A stretch of 27,534 nucleotides of DNA from Pinguiococcus pyrenoidosus (Eukaryota > Sar > Pinguiophyceae > Pinguiochrysidales > Pinguiochrysidaceae). Positions within the stretch are counted from its first letter, which is position 1. Each line of letters opens with the position of its first letter. Positions 1 through 7,969 of the stretch are shown one piece after another. Both the position numbers and the translations under genes were made by a program. The DNA is taken from NCBI GenBank assembly GCA_019677205.1, contig JAAMXY010001003.1, forward strand, positions 1 to 27,534. Direction: 5' to 3'. The notes under the pieces are model-generated. The model did not search any database. It was not told the DNA's origin and was given only the letters and a program-made list of their open reading frames with translations.

Positions 1-1160
1 AAGCGGACACCAGGAACACGGGAACGTGTCGGATGTGCTGTGCCAGATGGAATGGCCGGGGCAGCTATGGCATGGCGGGATAGGGTGGGGACGGGGAAAC
101 GGTCCCGAAACGCCGGCGGCTTCGCCCGAGAAGGTCACAGGAAAAGTCGCTAAAATCCGGTAGATCCGAGGCGGGACATGCCGCGGGACGAAGTCAACTG
201 GGGGCTCCTCAGCTGAACTCGGCCCGAGCGTGGAATGGATTGGAAGTGAAAAAGTGGACGAAGTTCCGCCGCCTCCGATGGCTTTTGGAGCGCTCCCGGG
301 CGGTCCACCGTATCCGAATCTGCCTTTCTCGACCTGCTTGAGCGACCCAACCAGCTTGCTTGCTTGTCATGCATGTAGCAACGCGCGCATCGGGCAGCCA
401 CTCGGAGCGACGAGCGACACACATGATGAGCGAAGAAGCAAACAAGCAAGGAGCCAGTCGCGCGCACAGGGCGGTGGCGCTCAGAAGCAACAACGCCGGA
501 CTGCGCGCCTAAGCCTGAAGGGCTGAACGGCGGAAGGGCTGAAGCAAGGCTAAAGGGCAGAAGGACCGAAAGGAGCGAGGACTTGCTTGCTTGCTGCCCT
601 TGACTTGCCAGCCACCAGCGGAATGGACGGAAGGAAGCAAGGGCCGGCCGGACAGGCCGCCGGAAAGATGATTCGTCCATCCATCCCACGAGCGTGTGCG
701 ACGCGCTGCGCAGAACACGCACTCGGTGCGGACGATCGGCAGCATGATGAGCTTGAGCTTGGGGTGGGGTGCCGCTTCGGTCCAATGTTCATCGTCCGCT
801 CGACAGGCCTGACAGCCTCGCTTGCGTCGCTCGACCAACAGCCTGCCGCCGACCAGATCGCGACCGCTCCAATACCTCTCCCTGGCGGACCCGTGGACAT
901 GTCGACGCGCCAGCGGTTGGCGGCACATTTCCGCCGACCGCGGAGCGTAGACGATATGACGTCAGGAGCCGTGCTTGGGTCAATCTGGCCGTGGCACAGC
1001 GAAACAATCTGCTTGCCGTCTTTTTTGCTCTTCGAGCGAACGCGTTGCATAGACTGCTCCCGCGATCAGCGAGCTTCAGCCCGAGACCCTGCTTCATTGG
1101 TGGTGGTCCAGTTTTCAAAATAAACGGAAGCAACAACGCCACGACATTAGATTCTCATCG
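1..1160. other. gene-free leading region with low-complexity DNA
   Basis: I find no reading frame here with recognisable protein features. The open frames on both strands are Arg/Ser/Pro-rich, of the kind GC-rich non-coding DNA produces. Visible structure includes short GCTT tandem runs (around 354-366 and 583-594), a CATGCATG palindrome near 368 and a perfect CRE-type palindrome TGACGTCA at 957-964. The right end merges into the promoter of the CXC-domain gene. The first part could hold UTR or regulatory DNA of a gene lying to the left of the window. Confidence 0.5.
957..964. promoter_or_regulatory. CRE-type palindrome TGACGTCA
   Basis: A perfect 8-bp cAMP-response-element/bZIP palindrome lies in the gene-free region, about 360 bp upstream of the CXC-domain start codon. 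A half-site, GTGACGTT, follows near 1169, just before an ATTGG (inverted CCAAT) box. Function is inferred from the motif alone. Confidence 0.3.
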
Positions 1161-1198
1161 TAGAGGCAGTGACGTTCCATTGGCTGACGAATATTGGT

Positions 1199-1248
1199 AT
1201 TGGCGGGGTTTTGGCGCCAAACTTCTTCAAAGGGGGCATCTTCCCGCC
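1199..1248 (+). promoter_or_regulatory. E2F/CHR promoter cluster of the LIN54-like gene
   Basis: The 50 bp hold a perfect 12-bp E2F palindrome TTTGGCGCCAAA (1210-1221). It is flanked by two E2F-like half-sites, TTGGCGGG (1200-1207) and TTCCCGCC (1241-1248), and by a CHR element in reverse orientation, TTCAAA (1226-1231). ATTGG boxes (inverted CCAAT) lie just upstream, near 1179 and 1193. The cluster ends about 80-100 bp before the chosen ATG at 1325. E2F and CHR elements together are the classic binding platform of E2F/DREAM (MuvB) complexes. The motifs are seen directly; regulation by E2F is inferred. Confidence 0.6.
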
Positions 1249-1324
1249 AGAAGTTGAGATTCACTTGGCCTTCTGCTCATCCGCAACTTCGCGGAGCTGC
1301 GTCTCAGCATCGGACTTTGCTGTG

Positions 1325-2479
1325 ATGAGTCGTTGTGACTCCACCCCGCCGACGAGCCCGGAGCCGACGCGGCGCACGCCGCTGCGGAGTCCGGCGCTCT
1401 CCGAGCAGATGTCCCCTTTCTCGCGCTTCGTGTCTGGCTTCTCTCCGCTGGGCTCGCCCAGCGCGCCTTTCACGAGCGTCGGAAACTGGCCGCACTCGAG
1501 CTCTCCGGTGGCCACGCCGCAGCGGGGCTTGCCGTCCCTGCTGCGACGGCCGGACTGCCTCAGCCCCGGCGGCCTGTCGTCCCAGCTCTTGGACGCGAAC
1601 AGCTTGGATTCCGAGGTGCGCGCCAAGGCGGCGCGCGTGGACCTGACGCCAGACACGGTGAATAGAATGGGCTTCGGCCCGCAGCTGCAGATTCCGTGCA
1701 TGGCGGACCTCCGGCGGCCAGGGAGGAGGTCTCCCAAGCCGGTGCGCCTCGCCGAGCTGAACTCGGCCGCCCTGGAGCTGTGGGGCGCCTTCGATAGCCA
1801 GACGTCGACAGAAGCCGAGTCGGAGAAGGAGTCGGACATGAGCACGCCCTTCGCCAGCGTCGCCAGCCAGGACAGCCCCACCGACGAGAAGGCGGCCGAG
1901 AGCGGCAAGGCCAAGCCGCAGACGGCACCCAAGGAGCGGCGCAAGAAGTCCCCGAGGCCGTCCTCCCTGAAAGTAGCTTCCGACGTAGTGCATAGGATCC
2001 AGATCACGCCGGCGCAGGTGGCAGTCCCCAAGCCGCAGAAGACATCGCCGGCTGCGAGGAGATGCCGCTGCAAGAAGACGCGGTGCCTCAAGCTGTACTG
2101 CGACTGCTTCTCCGGCGGCTTCCTGTGCCAAGATAGCTGCGCCTGCTCGGATTGTGCGAACCGTGCCGACAACTCTGCCGAGCGAGAAAGCGCGATCAAG
2201 AGCATCCGGGGTCGGAATCCCCTGGCCTTCCAAACCAAGATCTTGAGCAACAAGCACGCTAGGGGCTGCCAGTGCAAGAAGAGCAACTGCCTGAAGAAGT
2301 ACTGCGAGTGCTTCCAGGCCGACATCCGGTGTTCCGCGACCTGCAGATGTTCAGCCTGCGAGAACTACCCAGGTTCGGACAAGCTGCGGAGCCGAAAACT
2401 CTCTAGAAGCCGGCCGACCCTGTCCGAGTCCCTAGCGAAGAGGCACCGAATCGAAGGCTCCTCGGTGCCGGTCTCGTAG
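1325..2479 (+). CDS. LIN54/TCX: CXC-domain (tesmin/LIN54/TSO1-type) DNA-binding protein
   Basis: A 384-residue, apparently intronless protein. Two cysteine-rich CXC (CRC) domains lie at about residues 244-280 and 314-348, with the family signatures CKKTRCLKLYCDCF and CKKSNCLKKYCECF. They are joined by the conserved linker motif RNPLAF at about 297. An N-terminal SPFSRFV..FSPLGSP stretch resembles the Ser/Pro motif of plant TSO1/TCX proteins. Family knowledge: CXC proteins are the sequence-specific subunit of MuvB/DREAM complexes and bind TTTGAA-like CHR elements in cell-cycle promoters. The frame stays open upstream to a GTG at 1169, but the E2F/CHR cluster lies inside that extension, so the ATG at 1325 is preferred. 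The middle of the protein (about 100-240) is low-complexity and rich in Ser, Pro and Lys. The family call is firm; which paralogue it represents is not known. Confidence 0.93.
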   Translation: MSRCDSTPPTSPEPTRRTPLRSPALSEQMSPFSRFVSGFSPLGSPSAPFTSVGNWPHSSSPVATPQRGLPSLLRRPDCLSPGGLSSQLLDANSLDSEVRAKAARVDLTPDTVNRMGFGPQLQIPCMADLRRPGRRSPKPVRLAELNSAALELWGAFDSQTSTEAESEKESDMSTPFASVASQDSPTDEKAAESGKAKPQTAPKERRKKSPRPSSLKVASDVVHRIQITPAQVAVPKPQKTSPAARRCRCKKTRCLKLYCDCFSGGFLCQDSCACSDCANRADNSAERESAIKSIRGRNPLAFQTKILSNKHARGCQCKKSNCLKKYCECFQADIRCSATCRCSACENYPGSDKLRSRKLSRSRPTLSESLAKRHRIEGSSVPVS

Positions 2480-2920
2480 AGCAGCGTCCCGTGTGCGTCG
2501 GCCTTTTTTGTTTGGTTTTGCTCTCTTTTTCACCCCGGTTTGCGCCTTTCGCAGCGTGAATGGCTCGTGGACACTTCCCGGCCGTCATGCGCTTCTGCGA
2601 AGGAAAATTTTGATGTACAGATACTTCGGAGAGCGTTCGTGGAATAGGAGTAAGTGTGTCGGTGAGATGGTTCTCGCAGCTCAGCTTCCGGTAAGAGTTT
2701 CCGTTCAAGAGATATCTATCCATCCAGGAATCCAGGAATCCGTGTGTGGTAGCCCCGATCAGCGTGCTTAACAGAAGTGAGAGTGTGACGTGATACCCAT
2801 GCCCAGAATACAGAATCCTGCGAAGACTCAATTGAGTTGTTTCATACGCCTCGCGGGTCTTCTCCGTGCGTGACGCATTCCATGTCGACCTGGCCTGGCA
2901 GCCAGCAGCCTTTGGTCGCA
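2480..2920. other. convergent 3' intergenic region
   Basis: This separates the 3' ends of the CXC gene (+) and the RPN10 gene (-) and should hold both 3' UTRs. A T-rich run follows the CXC stop codon at about 2500-2530. The sequence is less GC-rich than the flanking genes. No ORF with protein character and no RNA gene was recognised. Confidence 0.5.
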
Positions 2921-4230
2921 TTAATCGTCCTGCTTCTCGTCGTCCCCTTTCTTTGCGTCCTTCTTCTCGTCCTCGGGCTTGTTCATGTTCGCCAGGGCGG
3001 CTTGGATGTCTGGATGCTGAGGATCAACGCCCTGATAGTTTGAAAGAAGCTGTGACACGAACTCGGGATTGATGAACTCCTGGTTGTCGCCCGAAGAGGA
3101 AGACGCCTTTGCGCCCTCCGTCTCCGCCTCCGCCTCCGCCTCGGGCGCCGGTGCGTCCTCCTGAATCGACATCTGCATCGCGAGGGCGAGATCCGGATCC
3201 TACAGAGCTCGCATGAGCGCACCGTGTCACTCACCAGCAGCTGCTTCAGCAGTGAGCTTCTTACCTGGTCCATACCGTCGGGCGACTCATCCGCCATGCT
3301 CATCGCCAGAGCCTGCTGGAGCAGCGCATCGTCTTCGTCGACGGCGTCAGCGGCGGCTGCTCCTTCCGCTGCTTCCGCTGCAGCGCTTGGCTGGCTTGCC
3401 TCGCCCGGCTTCTCTTCGACGTCCATCTCATTCGATTCTTCCTTCTTCTCACCCGCTTGGGCCTCGGCGGCCGCCTTCGCCGCCCGCTCCTGCGCCTCGT
3501 ACTCCTCCATGCTAACTCGCAGCGCCATGGCCATCTCCGGGTCCAGGTTCGGGTCGATGCCGCCCAGGAAGTCGTTCGCGCCTCCACCCGTGGCGGCCCC
3601 CGTCGCGCCTGCCGCGGGCGCTTCGGAGCCGTAGGCGGCGCCGAAACCTGCCTGGAGCACGGGACTGCTGATGAGGACGTCCGAGGGGATCACGCCGGCC
3701 GGCACGGTGATGAGGTGGCTGTTGCTCATGCCGTTGGCATCCTTGGTGGACGCCGCTTCTACTAGTACCCGGAGCTTCTCTTCGTTGTCCTCGTTCTCGC
3801 CCATGGACACCACGTCCAGGCCGACGTTGTAGCGACGCAGCATCTTGCCGGCCTTCTTGAGCTCCGGCAAGGCCTCCCGCACTGGCGAGCCGATGAACAC
3901 GACGATGCGCTGCTCGCCATTCTTGTTGCGGCGGTGCTTGAGCGCCAGCCGGGCGATGGCAATGCCCGAGCAGATGCTGGACTTGCCGCCCAGACCCACG
4001 CCGGCAATGGACGACAGCAGGCGGCCGGAGTCCTCGGTGGGAGACGCCAGCAGCTCCACTCGGTCGCAGCCCATGGTCAGCAGCCCCACCGTGTTCTCGG
4101 GGTTCATGTCACATTTCGTGGTGGACAGGAGGTTCGCGGCGTCCTGCTGCGCGTCCAGGCGAGACGGAGTGTAGTCTCCGTTCCGCATCCACTCCGAGTT
4201 GTCCAGGCAGATCATGGTGGACTCCGGCAT
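2921..4230 (-). CDS. PSMD4: 26S proteasome ubiquitin receptor Rpn10 (S5a)
   Basis: Two exons, complement(2921..3199, 3265..4230), give 414 residues. The 65-nt intron has a GTAAGA donor and a CTGTAG acceptor and is in phase 0. The protein opens with MPESTMICLDNSEWMRNGDY, the Rpn10 hallmark, followed by a von Willebrand A domain (to about residue 190) that docks the regulatory particle. Three ubiquitin-interacting motifs follow: about 230-248 (AMALRVSMEEYE), 299-315 (LLQQALAMSMADE) and 323-337 (DPDLALAMQMSIQED). The third is created exactly at the splice junction. Ala/Gly-rich linkers and a charged Lys/Asp tail complete it. Animal S5a has two UIMs and plant Rpn10 has three, so this copy follows the plant-like layout. 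An in-frame GTG lies 13 codons upstream, but the homology start is the ATG at 4230. It shares a divergent promoter with the Kelch gene. Confidence 0.96.
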
Positions 4231-4409
4231 GTTGCACACCCCACGCCGCTGCTTTTGGCAGGTCACCACACAAGTCGATCAGCAGAAGTGACCAGAGCTC
4301 TGAGCGCACGACTCCGGCTGCAAACAACTCGGTTTCGGGCAGTGGCGCTCTAGTCCGGCCCCAGATCGCGCTGCTGTTCTTTGGAAGTCGGAGCTGAGGT
4401 TTGGAAAGG

Positions 4410-4516
4410 AGTTGTAAAATATGTTTTTGAATATTTTTTCCTATTCTTATTTACAATATATAGCAATGAGACTTTGGAAGTAGTGAAATAAAAGTCAACG
4501 AATAATTATGAAATTC
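4410..4516. promoter_or_regulatory. AT-rich island in the RPN10/Kelch divergent promoter
   Basis: About 100 bp of strongly AT-rich DNA (by eye, roughly a quarter G+C or less) lies between the start codons of two divergently transcribed genes and stands out against the GC-rich surroundings. It contains ACAATATATA, TTTGAA and AATAAA-like strings. Similar islands occur in three other divergent spacers of this window, so a core-promoter or nucleosome-depleted role is likely, though inferred. Confidence 0.5.
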
Positions 4517-4683
4517 TGGCTTTGACATAGATGAATAAGGAACAAAGCAACAACTTTAAAATAAAGATCAAGAAACGCTCGATGGATTTGAACGCGCCCA
4601 CCGAATTCCCGCGTTCTCTACCCCAGGATTTGAGGCGCTGCCGCACCAGGAAAAGGCCTATCAAGCCGTGTGCATCTTCCGCC

Positions 4684-6127
4684 ATGGCTGAAATGGCAAC
4701 CTTGTTCGTCGAAGAGATTGCGCCAAGAGATAGCGACGGCGAAGACGGCGTGGTCAGCGAGCCCATCTTCTCGGACGAGCCCGTGGACGCCGTGCCCGAG
4801 ACGGACGCGGAGCCGCAAGTGGACGAAGTGTCTCCAGTTGCAGAGGAGTCTCTGAACCGCAAAGCGAGGAGGAAAAAGAAACGGCGCGGAGGCAAGAAAA
4901 AACGCGCTCGACAATGGGACTGCCGAGCTGTGGGCGGAAAGGTGCGGCGTAACTTCGTGTCTGCAGCTGTTATCCACCTCGATTTCCGCTCCTTTTTTTT
5001 CACCACAAGTACTCTTGCGGACGCAGGCGCAACGGCCTCATGGGCGAGGGGGAGCAACCATCGTGGCCGACGCCGGCTCTCTCTACGTCTTTGGAGGGGC
5101 CGACCGCACCGCAAGATACTTTGATGACGTGTGGCGCTTTGACTGCTCCAAGCGCAGCTGGACGCGCTTGCGGACGGAGGGAGATGGGCCACAAGCCCGG
5201 GCGGACCATGGATGCGTGAGCCTGGGGGACGGCCGGATTCTCGTGCATGGCGGCTCGGATCATGCAAAGCAGCTCATGTTCGATGACACGTTCGTCTTGG
5301 ATCTTGGGAGTCTTGTATGGTCGCGCGTGCGCACCACCGGCGAGCTCCCTTTTGCGCGGGACGGCCACGTCATGGTGAACATCGGGCCGGGAGAGGTGCT
5401 CCTCTTCGGCGGCTCTTCCCCGTTGGAAGGACCCCAGAACGACATGTACAAACTGCACTTTCAGGAACCCACCGTAGCGGAATGGACGCAGGTGCTGTGG
5501 GAAGGTCCAAGTCCTGCTGAACGAGACATGGCCGCAGGGTGTGTCGTGAATGTTGGCGCCGTGAGCTGCGAAGCCAGTGCCGATGGCAATTCCGGAACCC
5601 CAGTCGACGTGAGCGAGGAAAACAACACCAACGTAGGCGTCGATACGGCGGGAGAACGTGGCCTCGATCAGTATCCGGACTGCTCCGAAGGCGAAGGAAG
5701 GGAGACGGAGAGGCCGGCGGGAGCTACGCAGATGGGGATCGTAGTCTGCGGTGGGCGTGGGGTCATGCAGGATGTCTTGGATGATAGCTGGCTATACAAC
5801 GTGCAACTCAATAGCTGGGAGAAGCTCAAGAGCATGCCAGGGTCTCTTTGTGCTCATGCTGCCTGCGCCTTGAACATCAACGAGGAGCAGGTCGTTGTCC
5901 TGCAAGGTGGCTGGAATGGCAATGGATCCGTGGGAATCTCCGGCAACTTGCTGTCCCTGTCCCTCTCCGAGGGCAGCTGGAGCACTGCGAGTCTGAGGGA
6001 AGCTCCAAGGTTCCGGTCATGCGCTTGTTCCGTCGACAACGGATCAGAGATGTACGTCTTTGGTGGCATCAACGAAAAGGAGGAGGTTGGCGATCTTCTG
6101 CATGTGAAACCGCAGATCTCCAGATAG
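4684..6127 (+). CDS. Kelch-repeat beta-propeller protein with basic N-terminal tail
   Basis: Two exons, preferred model 4684..4941 + 5027..6127 (452 residues). An alternative junction, 4949..5009 as intron, also keeps the frame and gives 460 residues. The ATG at 4684 has a strong GCCATGG context; in-frame ATGs at 4531 and 4582 are possible but lie at the edge of the AT-rich promoter. Exon 1 encodes an acidic stretch and then a Lys/Arg-rich block (KARRKKKRRGGKKKRAR) that looks like a nuclear or nucleolar localisation signal. Exon 2 carries about six Kelch units ending in YVFGG, LVHGG, LLFGG, VVCGG, VLQGG and YVFGG. The fourth blade is interrupted by an acidic insertion of about 55 residues. 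Kelch propellers are protein-binding scaffolds; no BTB, F-box or other partner domain is present, so the partner is unknown. Confidence 0.85.
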
Positions 6128-6205
6128 ATAGAGCAAGCGCGTGCTTCCATGGAGAGGCAACTGTGGAAAAAAAACAACTTTGGTTCACTGCTTTGTCCAC
6201 TGTGA

Positions 6206-6734
6206 TTAACCCGCCTTGTAGATCATGATGGCCTTGTCCTCTAGGTAAAAATACACAAAGCACTTTGTCTCGTGGGTGACATAGGAGCCTGCCCAGACGA
6301 CGCTTGTGAGAGCGATGCTCGCGGGAACGATCCGTCAACGTGCGAGGACCGCGGCGCTTACCGAAGCCACGTCCTACTACGACATGCCAATTGGGCGTCC
6401 ACTTCTTATCGAAGGAGTACTTGATCATCTCCGCTGCCTTCAGCCCTAGTAGCAGTCCAAGAGCTCTCGTGAGGGCGAACGAGAAGGGCTCTGCGCTTGG
6501 ATCGTCCAACACGTACCATCTGCGTCGAAGTCCGGACACTCGTCCAGAATGGATCGAGTCGTCTCGATCGCATCCTACAAAAAGTCCGTATCAGCATCCC
6601 CCGGCAGCCTTGATCCCCTGGGCTCCCCGCTGCAGTTCCTTGATGCGTACCTTGAGCATATCATCCGTCATGTCGCAGGGTTGCCTCACCCGAGCGCCCC
6701 ACATGGTGCTCCAATCTTGGATTTCCTCACTCAT
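6206..6734 (-). CDS. DYNLL: LC8-type dynein light chain in four small exons
   Basis: Exons complement(6206..6288, 6362..6445, 6517..6574, 6651..6734) join in frame to 102 residues. The introns are 73, 71 and 76 nt, with donors GTACGC, GTACGT and GTAAGC and acceptors ending TAG or CAG. The spliced protein contains the LC8 core: [13 protein letters not shown], then [20 protein letters not shown] across the last junction, then a [19 protein letters not shown] end at the TAA. LC8 proteins are dimeric hubs of cytoplasmic and axonemal dyneins. The N-terminal 28 residues ([20 protein letters not shown]...) exceed minimal LC8 and resemble axonemal LC8-like relatives such as DNAL4. No exon is long enough to stand out as an ORF, so the gene is easy to miss. 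It shares a divergent promoter with PPIH. Confidence 0.93.
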
Positions 6735-6843
6735 CGTGGCAACGCGACGGATGCACGGTACCGGTGCAGGAAGAAGGCCGCGAGACGAAGTTGACGCCCT
6801 GGATTTCTCAGAGATGTTCTTCAGATGAAACGGCTCTTCCTGG

Positions 6844-6965
6844 AAAGAAAATCAAATCTGGCGGTTTCTATAAAGAATATAATTTAACATAAAATATCCT
6901 AAATATGATTCATGATGATTCTTTACAACTTTCAATTACATTTTATAGTATCTGTCCCATAGTCA
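6844..6965. promoter_or_regulatory. AT-rich island in the dynein light chain/PPIH divergent promoter
   Basis: About 120 bp of AT-rich DNA lies inside the 356-bp spacer between two divergent start codons (6734 minus, 7091 plus). A TATAAAG string occurs near 6869-6875 and further A/T runs follow. It is similar in length and position to the islands at 4410 and 10988. The promoter role is inferred from position and composition. Confidence 0.5.
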
Positions 6966-7090
6966 TAGTCCGTCCGCTCTCGCTTTCTCGTGTCGCGCGA
7001 TGCTTTTTCGAGATCCGACGCGCGACACCGATGCTCCTTTCTCCCGCCAGAAGGCCCCAAATCCGAGCACAAGACACCAAAGATCCCGCG

Positions 7091-7722
7091 ATGGCGGACC
7101 CGGCGGTTCTCGAGGCCGTGGCTCGCGGAAACCCGGTGGTTTTCTTCGACGTGAGCATCGGCAGCGCGTCGGCAGGGCGAATAAAAATGGAGCTCTTCAA
7201 GGACTCGGTGCCGCGAACGGCGGAGAACTTCCGACAACTTTGCACCGGCGAGCTCCTGGAGTCGGACCAGCCCATCGGGTACAAAGGCAGCAACTTCCAC
7301 CGGATCATCAAGGATTTCATGGTGCAAGGGGGCGACTTCTTGAATGGGGATGGGACGGGCTCCAAAAGCATCTATGGCGATCGCTTTGAGGATGAGAACT
7401 TCTCGCTGCGCCACGAAGGACCGGGGATTCTGTCGATGGCCAACAGTGGTCCGGGAACCAATGGTTGTCAGGTGCGATGGATTCCATGCGCAGAGCTTCA
7501 TATGCCAGGCGAACGCCGCGGACTGATGCTGTGGTGTCTGCCTGCGTCCAGTTCTTCATCACGTGCGCCCAGTGCGACTTCTTGGACAACAAGCATGTGG
7601 TCTTCGGACGCGTTCTGGATGCGGAGTCGCTCCTCGTCGTGCGCAAGATCGAGAACGTGCCGACGGTGAAGAATGGGTCACCGCAGATTGCAGTGGAAAT
7701 CACGGAATGTGGTGAATTGTGA
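7091..7722 (+). CDS. PPIH: peptidyl-prolyl isomerase H (spliceosomal cyclophilin)
   Basis: Exons 7091..7471 and 7552..7722 give 183 residues. The 80-nt intron (GTGCGA...GTCCAG) falls in phase 0 after NGCQ. The opening [11 protein letters not shown] is characteristic of cyclophilin H, the U4/U6.U5 tri-snRNP cyclophilin that binds PRPF4. The fold continues with [29 protein letters not shown] (catalytic Arg and the Phe/Met/Gln pocket), [13 protein letters not shown] and the closing [11 protein letters not shown]. The tryptophan that normally contacts cyclosporin A in the CD(W)LD(G/N)KH motif is phenylalanine here (F137), so reduced cyclosporin sensitivity is expected. The frame is open upstream of the ATG, but homology and length favour 7091. 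Confidence 0.96.
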
Positions 7723-7969
7723 CCGCCTGCGAAGCTCCGGCCAAGGCGAGTCGGTGCTGGGCACGCCTTTCGTTTCCCTTCGCAGCTATTCTCCGTGGGT
7801 AAGGCAGAAATGGAACGCGTCGCGCGTTCCGCGCGGGAGTGGCAAGGCACCGTCTACGCGCGGCCGAAGTCGCCAATGCTATTGGGGTGCGCAGGAGTAG
7901 CAGCTCGATTTGCCGATGAACAGAGATGTGCCAAGTAGCCGCAAGAACAGGAGGACTTGCTCTAAGGGC

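Noticed and set aside
150-1123. Several overlapping open frames in the first kilobase
   Set aside because: They overlap on both strands, are low-complexity Arg/Ser/Pro/Ala, and have no domain or start-site support.
1169-1324. Start of the CXC-domain gene at the upstream GTG
   Set aside because: A non-ATG start is unlikely in a nuclear gene, and the extension overlaps the E2F/CHR and CCAAT cluster.
1261-2325. Minus-strand open frames opposite the CXC-domain gene
   Set aside because: The plus strand carries two canonical CXC domains; the antisense translations are Arg/Leu-rich shadows.
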